From Welwitschia mirabilis (Eukaryota; Gnetophyta; Gnetopsida; Welwitschiales), in the NCBI GenBank assembly GCA_051453625.1, contig JBOZIK010000001.1:263941191-264005190 (forward strand): a stretch of DNA of 64,000 nucleotides. Direction: 5' to 3'. Below are positions 1 through 12,950 of this stretch, piece by piece. The position numbers and the translations under genes are program-made. Each line of letters opens with the position of its first letter. Within the stretch, counting starts at the first letter, position 1. The notes under the pieces are model-generated. The model worked only from the letters and a program-made list of their open reading frames with translations. It was not told the DNA's origin and did not search any database.

Positions 1-1870
1 AGTATTGTTTGCTTTTCTTGAATGCATTCCTTACATTAGTGGGTAAAATTTAAAGGTTGAAAACACCTCCAAAAAGGTTGTATTAAATCATTTAATTCAT
101 GTATTTGGTTAAAACATATTCTAATTTTCTATGCCATGTTCAAAGATCTTCTTTTTTAGAAAATAAATATTTTTTAATTCCTTTTTTGGACACTTCTAGT
201 ATTTGATTTTCATTGGATAAATGCACTTTTAATCTTTAAACATATCCTTGAAACCATTTTTAATGAATTTTTATAAACTAATAAGATTGTAATGGAATTA
301 GAAACATATAAAACATCATGAATGATAAAATTTTTACCTCTATGATTTTTAACAAGAAGAGTATCATGAACTTTGATTCCTCATGAGGCTTCTCCTCTAA
401 GCCTTTCTACTCCATGATCTTCTTCAAAACATTCTTTGAATAAGTGCTTTTAAGAGGTAATATTCTTTGAACATCCACTATCAATGTATTAAGAGGTTGA
501 TTTATTATAAGATGAGATTAAATCTATTTTTTTTTTAACTACAAATCATTGTACCTCAACTTCTTCCTCTTGAATTTATCTTTTTCTTCTAACCTAGGTC
601 ACTTAGAAGATTCAAATTGTTCTACTATGTTAGCTTTATTTGTGTCACTCTATTTCTTTTTTTTAAAATATTTGATTAAGTGGCATTTTTATGGAAATAG
701 TGATATTCTATCATTCCTTTCTAGTTGGAGGATGATGGGAAATTTTCAAAATTAAAATTATCTCTTTTAGTATCTTAGTTTTTTTCTTGTTCTTTTTCTA
801 GACCTCTACCTTAACCTCTACCTCTTTCTTTTTTATTATATTATCCTCTTTCTTTATAACCACCTCTACCTTTATCATTATAAAATGCTTTCAGAGTAGT
901 AGAATTTTCCTCCTCATCTTACTTAAGGATGAGATTGTATTAGATAATTTACTAGATATTCTTTAAGAGAAAGGGTTCTTAAGTCTAATACATTATAAAG
1001 GATGATGGCTATGGTCTCAAATGATCTTGTAAGGAATCTCAATATGTTAAGAACAACATTATTCTTGAATTAGTATTCTAAATCTTGCATCTTTTTAACT
1101 ATGTCTTCCACTCTTTGTATGAAATCTTTTGCATTTCCATTGTCTTTCATTTTCATGTTTTCAAACTAGGTTCTAAGATTTTGCAACCTAATGGCCTTCA
1201 TGTTTTTCTATCCTTGATACACCTCATCTAACTCTCTTGATAATCTATAGTTTGATTTAAATTTGCTAATTTTCTTAAACTTACTATTAGGCATGCTTAA
1301 ATGAATTATTGACATAGCCTTACAATTTTTTTTTTTTTTTTTAGTTATCATGGTTTGTCATATCATCTTCAAGTTTTGCAAAGGCAAAATCTACTTTAAT
1401 ATAATACTAGAGTCCCTTAAATTTAAGGTGTATTTCCATTATTCTTTTTAAAACCTCAAATTCATCAACATTAAATGGTGGAATTTTACCCTTATAATGT
1501 TTATAGAGCAACTATTTATTAAACTAGAAATAAATCAAGATTTAGATAAGAAGGGGCTAATTTCAAAAATTTGTAAAACAAGATTAGGAATTTTTTAAAT
1601 ATTTAATAAAAATAACAAACTAGAATTTGTCAAGAAAAAGATGAGATCAAGAACTAGGTGAGAATTTAAACTTAAGATCTTATCAAGACTCAGATAAGAA
1701 GTAGATTAGGGACTAGATAGGATCAAGGAGTTAATGGAAATTTGAAAAATAAGAGTTAGAGAGGGATTTAGAAAAGCATGATTGGGATAAAACAAACAAG
1801 AATTAAACTAGAACTAGAATTGAATTATCAATAGTTAAATGGAGGTTCTAATACCAAATTGACTTTTTTA
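1..1870 (-). mobile_element. Ty1/copia retrotransposon remnant, 5' (gag) part, cut by window edge
   Basis: Read on the minus strand, this is the start of a copia internal region: a degenerate primer-binding site at 1841-1860 followed by a decayed gag frame running leftward out of the window. The zinc-knuckle region lies near 660-720, where the reverse strand reads EYHYFHKNA. The Cys positions expected for a C-X2-C-X4-H-X4-C knuckle are replaced and stops follow. The whole stretch aligns, in the same order and orientation, with 57215-59075 (for example the gag tracts at 590-720 and 57820-57950), which also contains pol. The two are therefore members of one copia family. No open frame longer than about 70 codons survives, so it is not a functional gene. 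PR, IN and RT would lie left of base 1. Confidence 0.75.
1841..1860 (-). other. Primer-binding site of the left copia element
   Basis: The reverse strand reads TTTGGTATTAGAACCTCC. It resembles the usual plant copia site complementary to the initiator Met tRNA 3' end (TGGTATCAGAGC), with transitions. The AT-rich sequence to its right (from about 1865) should be the 5' LTR of the element; I could not find its outer edge. Confidence 0.55.
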
Positions 1871-2689
1871 ATATCCTAGGATTTTATAAATCGGTATTTT
1901 TTAAAAACAAATTTGTGTAAACATTTTAACAAATAGCTATCACTTTAAATTAAAATTTTGTACTTAGAATCTCTTGATAGTTATAAAGTATACTAAAAAA
2001 TAATTACTATTAAACTTATATTATTATAATATTTGAACAATTTTATTAAGAAAAAATAACTAAAAATTTAACACTTAAATGTAACTATATTTTCTACAAG
2101 ATTTAACTAAAATTTGAAAAGAGATCATTTGATGCAAATAGAGTAATAATATGTCATAGATATTATGCAATTTTAAGAAAAGAAAGTAATAAGATAACTA
2201 TTTTCAATATGATAAAAAAAATTTAGTGGTAGACACAGTTAAATTTATATTTTAATATGAAATGTTTAGTGAATATAACATGCTTATACTATATCAATTA
2301 ATACAATTTTGTTGAGAGTTGCAATCATGAATTAACTCTATAAAATGATTGGATTTATCAAATAATAAAATAATTACTTAATCTAAATATTTTTAACATA
2401 TGAAATTTTTACAATTTAAAAGTAAAAGCCAAAGGTTAAGAACCTATGAATTGCAATGTTATAGCACTATAGTTTCTCAATAAAACTTGATGAGCCTCAA
2501 GCCCACAATCTAAAATAAACTATGGGTAGCATATCAAAATAATAATTTTTTGTAACTTAATAAACAAACTTGGGATAAGAGATCGAATTAAAAAGTAAAT
2601 ATGGATCTCACATCTAAAATGTTGATTATAAGAGGAATTTAAACTAGCAATTACCACCTCTTTAATGTAGACAATATCCTAACCAACTC
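1871..2689. other. AT-rich stretch, probably LTR of the left copia element
   Basis: Very AT-rich DNA directly outside a copia primer-binding site, so an LTR is expected here. The first bases resemble the corresponding sequence at 59076-59100. Beyond that I see no coding potential and could not trace a second LTR copy, so the call rests on position. Confidence 0.3.
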
Positions 2690-3105
2690 AAAATGCCAAG
2701 GAAATTTATTGGTAGGGCATTCCTGCGTATATTTATCACTTTCATTCTTCTTCTAATCCATGTGGAATTATTTATCATCATGCCATCTCTTATAGCTCAA
2801 CAACTTATCACTTTCTAAGATTCTCTATGGGTGCTCCTGCATTAACTAGTTGATCTTAGAATTGAATTTGTCCTTGAGCTTTACATGCCAATGATCTTTT
2901 AGCTCTAATATCATCTAATGCAATTGATACCCTGATGAACCCAAAATGTTAAGTTACTTTGATAGTAGGGCATTCTTGCTTATATTTATCACTTCCATTC
3001 CTTTCTTAATTCATGTGGGATTATTCATCATCATTTGCCATCTCCTATGACTTAATACCTTGTCACCTCCTATGACTCTCTGTGGGTGCTCTTGCATCAC
3101 TGTTA
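2690..3105. repeat. Direct duplication, two copies about 253 bases apart
   Basis: A block of about 150 bases beginning GTAGGGCATTC at 2712 recurs at 2965. It shares in order the motifs TATATTTATCACTT, CATGTGG, TCATCATC and GGGTGCTC, with roughly one base in six different. The spacer between the copies reads on the reverse strand as GATATTAGAGCTAAAAGATC (about 2893-2912), which could be another decayed LTR-element primer-binding site. The pair may therefore be an internal duplication of an LTR or leader. No coding sequence is recognisable. Confidence 0.6.
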
Positions 3106-4006
3106 CAATTTATTATTATATGATGGCTCTAGAACTAGTTGGTCCAGAACTTCTAATTGCATAAGTGTTGAAAGAAATGTATAGGAAGAGGCCACCACCA
3201 CTACAATCCATTTTTGCAATTTCTAGGGCTTGAAAATTTTCAAGAAAAGATAGATTTCAACTAATTGAATTAATGAGCAAGAGAAAGAGGGAAGAAAGAG
3301 AAATCTTACTTATTTAAAAAACATAGATAATGAGACTACTACTTATTGTACTCTACGTTTTTATTTCTTTTATCCTCTTGTCCCCTATCTCAACATTATT
3401 ATCAACCTCTTAAATAATGTTGTCATTATTTTAAATTTGTAGAAATTTGATTGAAATGGATTCTTCCATTAATAATTATAAAGTTTTTATAGATGATTTA
3501 TTTTAAATCTACATTTATAAAGGTTAACATCGAGATATAGGTCATGAGTATAGTGGTTTTAATAATGACATACATCTTTGAGCTTGAAAATGCTAAATAA
3601 AAAATTAAATCTATGGAAGGGACAAAAAATTAAACTCTACATAGTCATTTTCTTAATTTGGAATAACTATTCATATTTAATATTTCTTTAGAGGGGCTTC
3701 TTAGAGGCTTATTTTTCATAGTGCTATAAGCACTCCTAAATTGTTAAACCTTAATAACCTCAGCATTTGTTGTTCATCATTTTTAATGCTCTAGAAGAAA
3801 AATGTTAACTTTAAAAGGATACAAATATGTTATTGAATTATATAATGAAATTTTTATGAAGAATGCATGGAAGTGCTTTAGCACCATTCACATTCTTGTT
3901 CACGATGCTAGCTATAGAGGAATAGTTAAGTTATCACTGCAATTCTAACTCATACATTAAGAAGTTCTATAGAATTTTCCATTTTAAGAAATCCTTTAGA
4001 TTTTTA
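3106..4006. other. AT-rich DNA, nothing recognised
   Basis: No open frame of significant length, no RNA gene and no convincing element motif seen in either strand. Confidence 0.5.
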
Positions 4007-4290
4007 TTTTTATCTATGTAAATTATTTTTAAATCCCCTATTTTGAAAAAAGATTTATAGTGTTTTGTACATGTTTATGTCCTTTTGATTCAGTGGTAAG
4101 AATGCTTATTTATATATATCTATATAAATAAGCATTCTTATAGATATTTCTTTTTATCTATGTAAATTATTTTTAAATCCCCTATTTTGAAAAAAGAGTT
4201 GTAATGTTTTGTGCATATGTGTATATTTGTTCATGCTTCTTTGATTTTAGATCTATAATAATGCTTATTTATATAGATCAAGAGGGCATA
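4007..4290. repeat. 144-base tandem duplication with a perfect palindrome at the junction
   Basis: A 47-base stretch is identical at 4007-4053 and 4151-4197, and similarity continues more loosely to about 4290. This gives two units of about 144 bases. The first unit ends in a perfect 20-base inverted repeat, left arm 4097-4116 and right arm 4121-4140 with the four-base loop TATC. The second unit holds only the left arm (about 4260-4279). Confidence 0.8.
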
Positions 4291-7200
4291 ATCCATCTTG
4301 CTAATTTATCTTACCACCGAATCAAAAATTGACCTAAGGATAATGTCAAATGTTTATTCATGGAGTAGAGACTAATGAAACAAGATTATATTTTAAGAAA
4401 TCAATGTAGATAATCATGTAGAATTGATGTGTACTGTAGATCTTTTATTGCATTCTTAAATGCTATTGGTCACATGTTTTTTCTTTAACATATGTGGAAT
4501 CTCTATGATCATATGAAACATGGAATGGAAGGTCTTACATAGGCTTTAACAAAATAAAACACATATTTTAACTTAATAGTCATATGTAACTTCACATGAG
4601 AAACTATATTTTAAAGATTTTCATGTGAAGTTATAACAACTCAAATAATAATATCATAGTTAACACATTAAATAACATGAATTCGAATCATATTAAAATT
4701 ACTAAATTGAGGTTGGTCATTATTATCTTAATGGCATACATCCTTTTAAAACACTAAAGGATATATTGATCCTCCTCAAGAGGGGAAAAAAGCTAAGTAT
4801 GAAGGGATACTTATGTACTCATCCAAACACTAAACTAAGTGATATTCTAGACTTAGTTTCTCTATTAGAATTAGGTATTTAAGATTTTTTAAAGGAGAAG
4901 GCAGTTACTGTAATTGGGCAATTAACTTGAAATAACTTTGTATATCCTAATGGCTTCTTCATAATATCTTTCATAGACTTAAGTAGGTTTATTTCTCTAG
5001 TGGGAATTTCTCTTTTAGTATTATTTACCATGCCCCTTCTTGCATAAACTGCTCTAGCCTTCATAGCTTATTTTGTCTATTCTTCTACTACTACATTAAC
5101 CTCTAGGATAAATAAAAGGCTCTTAGATCTCTTATCTGAACTTGTCCTTGAGGCACAAGGACTTGGCTCTTAAATCAAATAATATAAAAGATTGAAGGTC
5201 ATGATTCTTACCTAGGTAATAAATTAATTACATCAACATGACACCTTCTAGTAGTAAGATTATCAAATGTATAATTTTAAGAAAGACTTTCTTACTACTA
5301 GGTTAGGGAAATTTTCCCTATTCTACCTAATGGATGACACTTGGAATCCTGTATATCAAAATTTCAAAATTCCTATCAATGAAGTTAAAGTTGATTATTA
5401 CATAATAAGACATAACATGAAAAGTAAACTTTTTTGGTTCTACATGTTTAATTAAAAATTTTTTATTAATTCATCTTTTATCTATTTTTTGACTTTATTT
5501 ATTTGTAGGTAAAGATGACTTCCCTTTAATTGAAAAAATGTGTATTAGAAATATGTCAAGTAGAGGATTTCAAAATAGATCCTTGGAGATGCTCATGATG
5601 GCTAAATAAGATGTTTATGCTTCCTACCCTAAATGTCATATCTCTAAGGAGAACTTGTAAACATCCATCAGATGCATTATGCTTTATTGAATTATTTGTA
5701 TAAGAAAGCTATCATCATGAATGATCTACTTTTAGATAATGATAACTAAAAGATCCTTCCTAATCTTATTAATTCATTTTGGATGGCTCTTATTTTCATG
5801 ATCTTCAAGATCATCATGTTTTTTATTATGAGTGAAGCATGAACAGCTTTATGAGAAATCCCTATGAGCATCTTGCGTGGCGTGTTTCTTTCCTAGAAAA
5901 GAAAACTTTTTCATGTAAGAAAACTCTCTTTTCCTTGTTAATAACATATTTCCTTTTACTTTTCATTTTCTACATAAAATTATGTGAATATCATTATTTT
6001 ATGTTTTAAAAATATACCTAAAAAAATAAATAGTAGATCATTTTTTATATATCAATTTTCATATTCTAACAAATTAAAACTAATTTGATAATTAAGTTAG
6101 ATAAAATAATGATTAAAGATATTATAGAATTGGAAATATAGACATGAAAAAATTTAATATATAGTAAGGATGTTAATAGTGACATATTAAAAAGGAAGGA
6201 AAAAATGAATGACTTATATTTATTAATAAAACAAATTCCCTTCCTAATCTTATTTATCACTAAAACATGGGGTCTAATTTGATAGCCTAATTAATCTAAT
6301 TAGCTACAACTAACTTTAAGGTTTTATTTTATGGGATTATTAGGTAATTAACTCAAGTTATTAATGACACAACTTATCCTATGAAAATCCCATGCATGTT
6401 CTACATCTTCACCAGATGATCCTTTCTTAAACATTGACTAAAGGACGTAAGAGTCTTTACACCTTTTTTGCAAGGGTTAAATATATAAATTCTAATTAAT
6501 TTAATTAGTTCATTTTTAATTATTGATCAATAATAAATTTATGTTAATAAATAATAGAGATTTCCATTATTTTTAGTTATTTTCAATTCAATAACTAAGG
6601 ATTGCATCCATTTTATATTACTTCAATTAGATATCTTCATATAGCTTTATTTTCATTAGTATTATACCTGAATTGCCTTTTTTTTAAACACATGCTTATT
6701 TGGAATTTGATTTTACTCATTCTTGGTCTGTTGTACTAATGATATTCAATGACTAATCATTGGCTTATTAATCCAATCACAGTTTAATGATGAATGATTT
6801 TCATACTTTATTTTAAGATTATTACATAATCTTATTATATTACTTTGAGATGTTTCTCATGCCACCTCAATCTTTCATGTCATTATTCCAATAATTATCT
6901 AGCATGGAAGATTCCCAAAAATGATAGAGATTATGCCCTTCTAGAATCATAAGACATGGCAATAGTTTTAGTAATTATTTAACTATATAGAAAGTTTACT
7001 TATCATTGGTTTATTATCCTAATAACAACCAAATAATAGTTAGGCTTATTGGTTTTTCTTATAACTGGCTATGAAAATTTAGTTTTCATAGAAGTTGTAA
7101 CTTCTTTAAACCTCCTAACTAGTGCTTAATTTTTGGTAACTTCATCTATTTATGTCTTCTAATGCACAAATCTAATAGATTTTTTGTGCATAAGAGAATC

Positions 7201-8090
7201 CATGACATTTTGAAATCTACTATTCATAAAAGTATTCATAATAGAAGAAGTATTTTCTCTTGTATTCTTCACATTGGGATTTCTTCTTAGTATCTATGAA
7301 TGATGTTAGAAACTTGTTGGCCTTCTTTCATGAAAATATTTCTTATATCATCTTTATATTATGAGTTTATTTCCTTTATTGATGATTTTTATGTAATATT
7401 AATTGTGTTATTTCATTTTTATTTTTCATTATTAATAGTAAATAACATAAGTACTTGTGATAGAATACTTGCTAGATTTTAATAAATTGAATATAAATTT
7501 TATGTAAATTATAGATCTAACCATTAGCTTTCTATCGTTATGACATTTTGGTTATTAAAAATAGTATGTTAGTAACTAATACATATTCATTGATCATCAT
7601 TTATGGCACTTCTACTAGGAAAAGTAGTGATCTTTCTAATTTACTTATTTTTTTAAATTGTTATATTTTATAATTTAGTATCATCCTTCATTCATAGAGC
7701 TATAGGTTTATCTTGACTACATTCTTGTCATTCTACATAATAATCATAAAGGATGTATACGTTTAAAACCTAATTATCCATCTTTAATTTCTATTTTGCT
7801 TTTTCTCATTTGGTAAATTATTTAATCTTATGAACCTTAATATTCCTCTACATCATACACATTTTGTAATCTAGTGATTAGGCTACTTGAGGATGATATC
7901 ATTAAATTGATCGTTGTTTAATGGAAAAGTATAAACAAGAATAAAGAATTTTGTAAGAGACCATAGAGAGTAGATTATATTATTTTTTTTTATTATATCA
8001 TACTTGAGGATTAACACCTATAAATTAGAAAATTTTAAATCATAATAAAAATTGTTTTGTACAAGGATAACTCATCATTACAAAATCATC
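4291..8090. other. AT-rich decayed intergenic DNA
   Basis: Only short chance frames of about 60 codons occur. A small inverted repeat (CTAGTAGTAAG at 5248-5258, complement at 5291-5301) is visible. The 5' LTR and leader of the gypsy remnant that follows may lie in its right half, but I could not identify a boundary or primer-binding site. Confidence 0.4.
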
Positions 8091-9829
8091 TTCTTCTTCT
8101 CTCTTTTTCTTTTGGATGACTACTACTATTCAAATCTCTTCTAGTGAATCTAAGTCATTAAAACAATTCATAGGCATCTTTAGTATGGGAAACCATTTAG
8201 GCGATAATGCAAATGTTCTTGGATAAGAAAATAATAATACTAATGGAGATAATAATTAAAACCTTATTATTCAAAACTTTTATAACTACCCTAATGTCCC
8301 AACCTATGATTCATGTGATAATCTTGATGGTGGGATGATTAAATTAGAAACTAGATAGAATTACCTAACTTTCATGGTTATTTTGGAAGGATCCTATTAA
8401 ACATGTAATTTAATATGAGAGGGAGTTAATACATTATGAGATCCAACACACTAAGTTTTTAGATATAATTTTTATGGTTCATTTTTTTTCCTACTTAAAT
8501 GTAGGAATCAAGGAATGGTATTATTTCCAATCATATAGAAGTATTCATAATATATATAAACCTCTAAATTATTTCTTTGGAAAATTTCATTCATCCATTT
8601 TTGTTAAGAAAATAAGTCATTAAGTAGAGTAATTTATCCTAGGGGTTAATGATTCCTATGATAAAATCTTTAAGTGATTTTGGAATTATGTATGCCATTA
8701 TTCTAGTGTAACATATGATGAAGCTTAGTCACTCTAAAAGTTATTAAATGGATTTACAAAATTAATCAAAATTTTTGTATGCATACATCTAGAAGGTAAT
8801 TTCCAATAATTCTCTATTACAGATACTTAATAAAGGCTTCATAACTTAGTATCATAAAGTTGACATTGGTTTGATTCATCCTTTTCAAATTTATGTTTGA
8901 TAATGCACACACTAATCCTTTTATTTACTTATAAAGGCCTACTCTTCCTAATTCTAAACCCACTATGATCATGCAAAAAATTTATTTTAGAATGAAAGGA
9001 GTTGAAAATAATATTTTGGAACTTAAAACCTCCTCTAGTTATTGAATGATGTAATATTTTCAACTTTTTTGATCATGGAAAAATAAGCCTGTGATTTTAA
9101 TCAATAGCAACTACTTGTTACACCTCCTCTTACTTCAAAATTTAAAAATCCTAATTACGCAATGTGTTTTAATAATAAATTTAGGAAATACTATAATCCT
9201 ATTCTCCTTTATGATTCTTTCCCCTCTTCTTCTTTTGTATCCTCATATTTTTCTCCAAATAAGGGTAATTACTATAGCATATAGTAGCTATTGAAAATTT
9301 ATGCTAATAAATTAGGAAACAATTTAATTGGCATTCTTACCCTAACTATGTTAGAATATTAATAAAAATTAGATCAATTAACCACCTAACATAAGCCTAA
9401 TCTTAAGTCTATGACTAAGAGAAAAGATGCAAAGGTAGTTACTAGCATAAGGACTAGGATAGATTGTGAGAAGGATGATGATGCAAGTGGGAAGTCCTAG
9501 CAAGAAAACAAATTGAATTGATGGAGAATATTATAGAAGTTGGATGTAACAAGTTGATAATAATAAATCTTCTAATGATGATAACACTCATATGGTTAAG
9601 CAATCTAATAGTGCTACCCCTTGGAGGGATGGATTGAAAGTCACTCTAGCCTATTAAGAGTAGATGAAGAACCTAATGAAGGATGTCAATACTAAAATTT
9701 TATTGTGGAGATTATTGTGAGATAGTTTTAAATAAAAAATATTTATAGTTATATTATGTAAAAAGAATAATAGAATAGTATCTAAGAATGTTTATATAGA
9801 AGAATATAAAACTATAGCTCTTGCCTAAA

Positions 9830-10053
9830 AGTCTCCTAAGTTTCAAGACCCTAGTGCCACAACTTTACCTATTAAACTTGAAGGTGGTAGAATAATTTGA
9901 AAAGATTTAACTGATATTGAAATAAGAGTGAATATTATGCCTTTACATATAGCTCAAAAGTTTAATTTATGACATCACATTAAGCCTACCAACATCATTC
10001 TTATCTCTACATAGAAATCAATGGGATTCATTTGCAACTTAGTAGTTAAGTTT
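9830..10053 (+). pseudogene. Gypsy aspartic protease remnant
   Basis: The frame reads through peptides such as NIMPLHIAQKFNL and HHIKPTNIILIS, typical of the part of gypsy proteases just after the catalytic Asp-Ser/Thr-Gly. In this copy the expected catalytic stretch reads LTDIEIRVN, so the active-site motif is not preserved. The frame then runs into an N gap. In the intact family the enzyme cleaves the Gag-Pol polyprotein in the virus-like particle; this copy cannot. Confidence 0.6.
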
Positions 10054-10849
10054 NNNNNNNNNNNNNNNNNNNNNNNNNNNNNNNNNNNNNNNNNNNNNNN
10101 NNNNNNNNNNNNNNNNNNNNNNNNNNNNNNNNNNNNNNNNNNNNNNNNNNNNNNNNNNNNNNNNNNNNNNNNNNNNNNNNNNNNNNNNNNNNNNNNNNNN
10201 NNNNNNNNNNNNNNNNNNNNNNNNNNNNNNNNNNNNNNNNNNNNNNNNNNNNNNNNNNNNNNNNNNNNNNNNNNNNNNNNNNNNNNNNNNNNNNNNNNNN
10301 NNNNNNNNNNNNNNNNNNNNNNNNNNNNNNNNNNNNNNNNNNNNNNNNNNNNNNNNNNNNNNNNNNNNNNNNNNNNNNNNNNNNNNNNNNNNNNNNNNNN
10401 NNNNNNNNNNNNNNNNNNNNNNNNNNNNNNNNNNNNNNNNNNNNNNNNNNNNNNNNNNNNNNNNNNNNNNNNNNNNNNNNNNNNNNNNNNNNNNNNNNNN
10501 NNNNNNNNNNNNNNNNNNNNNNNNNNNNNNNNNNNNNNNNNNNNNNNNNNNNNNNNNNNNNNNNNNNNNNNNNNNNNNNNNNNNNNNNNNNNNNNNNNNN
10601 NNNNNNNNNNNNNNNNNNNNNNNNNNNNNNNNNNNNNNNNNNNNNNNNNNNNNNNNNNNNNNNNNNNNNNNNNNNNNNNNNNNNNNNNNNNNNNNNNNNN
10701 NNNNNNNNNNNNNNNNNNNNNNNNNNNNNNNNNNNNNNNNNNNNNNNNNNNNNNNNNNNNNNNNNNNNNNNNNNNNNNNNNNNNNNNNNNNNNNNNNNNN
10801 NNNNNNNNNNNNNNNNNNNNNNNNNNNNNNNNNNNNNNNNNNNNNNNNN
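10054..10849. other. Assembly gap (796 N)
   Basis: Run of N inside the gypsy remnant, between protease and reverse transcriptase. Reading frames reported across it are meaningless. Confidence 0.99.
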
Positions 10850-11559
10850 TTAGACTATAATAATGAAAATTATTAGGAAATATCTTGATTCATCTAAATC
10901 TTATGATCTAAATGGTAATTTGAAAATGATCCTTAAGGGTACCATTAAATTAAAGAAACATTATACTCATCTTGAAGACATAAAAAGCAAATTTATATTT
11001 GAAAATTAATATGTTTCTATTTACAACTTAAATAATCTAATTCATGATCGAAAGGGTTCTTTACCATTGAATGAACCTAAATTTATAAAAAGTTAAAGAA
11101 ACCAAGCTCATTTAAAATATATTTTTATTAATAACGATAGATTAGAGTCCTTTTTTATTTCATATTTATTAGAGTTAAAGTAAAAAGCTAAATTAGTATA
11201 GTTATCATAATAAAAGTAACAAGAATTTACTTGGACTCACATAGATTTACATGGCATTCCATCTAATATTATTTAACATAAAATTTATCTTAAGAGTAAT
11301 TTTAAACCTATTACATAACCCTCATATAGGTTAAATATAGCTTAAAAAAATTAGTGAAGGATAAGATTATTAAATTACAAGATTTAAGAATTATTTTTCC
11401 TATTATAGATATTGAATGGATGTGTTTTATGATAATGATACTAAAGAAATTTAAAAAAAATGAAGAGTGCATAGTGATTTTAGAAAATAAAATAAAGTTA
11501 CTAAGAAAGATCATATGCATATTCCTTATAGATTAAGTTCTTAATAGAATCTATGACCA

Positions 11560-12480
11560 TGAATTCTTTTGTCTTCTTGATGGGTATAGTGATTATAATC
11601 AAATAAATGTAGCTCTTAAAGATCAAGCTAAAGCTACCTTTACTTTTCCATTTAGTACTTATGCTTTTCATATAATTCCATTTGGTATTTATAATGTCCT
11701 TAGTCCTTTTCATAAAGCCATGATTGAAATGTTCTCTAATATGATTGAAAACTTTATTAAAATCTTTATGAATGATTTTTTGTATTTATAGATAGTTTTG
11801 AGCAAGAATTATATAGATCAGAAAATGTCTTTCATCAGTGTACTAAAATGGAACTTAGGCTTGGTTGGGAATAGACATTTTGTAATCACTAAAGAAATTT
11901 GTTTGGATAACAACATTTCAAAAAAAATCATTGAAATAGATCGTATCAAAGTTAATACTATTCAAAATATTTCTCCATCTTTTAAAATTAATCAACTTTA
12001 TTTTAGACCATGTAGTTTTATATTGTTATTTTATTAAATATTTTAGTGTTATTTTCAACCCTTAAATATCTTATTAGAGAATTATGTTAAGTTTGAATAA
12101 AGTGAAGTTCATTAGAAATCCTTCAAAATAACAAAGCAACACATTACTTCTACACCTATAATTATTAGTCCTAATTGGTTGCAATCTTTTAAGCTAATGT
12201 TTAATGCAATTAATGTATCTATAGGAAGTATGCTAGTCAAAAGATTGGTATAAAAAAAAAAAACATGTTATTGCCTTTATTAGCAAAAACTTATTTGATC
12301 CATAATTAAATTATACTATTATAGAGAAAGTTATGTTATCCATAGTTCTTTCCTTTAATAAATTTCATTACTACATCTTAGATTATAGTGTTAACATCTA
12401 TATAGATCATTTATCCATTGAGTATCTTATGATAAAAAAGCATGTAAGTGCTTGATTAATGTGATGTGTTTTACTCATGC
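11560..12480 (+). pseudogene. Gypsy reverse transcriptase and RNase H remnant
   Basis: The stretch 11560-11790 is open and shows the central RT blocks in order: LDGYSDYNQI, then FTFPFSTYAFHIIPFG, then HKAMIEMFSNMIEN, then FMND at 11765-11776. FMND stands where the catalytic FMDD box belongs, so the first catalytic Asp codon GAT has become AAT. Further on, with frameshifts, come the thumb region (LRLGWE around 11840), a connection segment, and an RNase H start near 12190 (LMFNAINVSIGSMLV, where DAS would be expected). RT copies element RNA into DNA in the particle and RNase H removes the RNA strand. The lost Asp, stops and shifts make this copy dead. The family call is secure; exact edges are not. 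Confidence 0.8.
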
Positions 12481-12950
12481 AAGAATTTTATTTTACCATT
12501 ATCAATAGGTTAGAAAAATCCAACCATATTTTGGATCATTTATCTATATTACCCATAATAAATGACCTTAGTTATCAAATAAAATAAGAATTTCTAGATG
12601 AAAAGTTATTTGAAATTAATGTAACAAAGGATTATTACAAGGGGTGTCCTACTTCATGATATGCCAAAATTATAAATTATTAAGTTACTACTGATATTTA
12701 TCTAGAATACACATAGAAGATTTCCCTTTTTTCATTAAGTAGAAATCTATGTTCGAGAAGAGATTTTTTTTATAAACAATGTTTAAATTAAATCATAAGA
12801 AGATGTATACTAGAATGGAAACATCCTAGTGTTATATAAATGTCTCATGGAGGATTTTGTAATGGAAAATTTACTGCTAGGAAGATGGTCATGAAAATGA
12901 TGTCATTATCTAAAATACCACTTAATGATGATAATATAGTTCTTCATTAT

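Larger units (their letters stand above)
8091..12950 (+). mobile_element. Ty3/gypsy retrotransposon remnant (gag?-PR-RT-RNase H-partial IN)
   Basis: A long decayed element read left to right. The gag-like part (8100-9800) is too degraded to be sure. A protease tail (9830-10053) precedes an assembly gap (10054-10849). A reverse transcriptase core lies at 11560-11790, and RNase H fragments at about 12100-12480. A short stretch near 12835-12890 matches the region ahead of the integrase zinc finger. The integrase catalytic core is not visible. Every domain is interrupted by stops and frameshifts. LTRs for this element were not found; the LTR at 14300 is followed by its own primer-binding site and belongs to the next element. 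The RT style (LDGYS..NQI and FMDDF type) fits the Athila/Tat branch. Confidence 0.75.

Noticed and set aside
4680-4700. GAATTCGAATCATA as a tRNA B box
   Set aside because: No matching A box, acceptor stem or cloverleaf could be drawn around it.
10021-10860. 279-codon frame across an N gap
   Set aside because: Nearly all of it is N; only the first few residues are real and belong to the decayed gypsy protease region.
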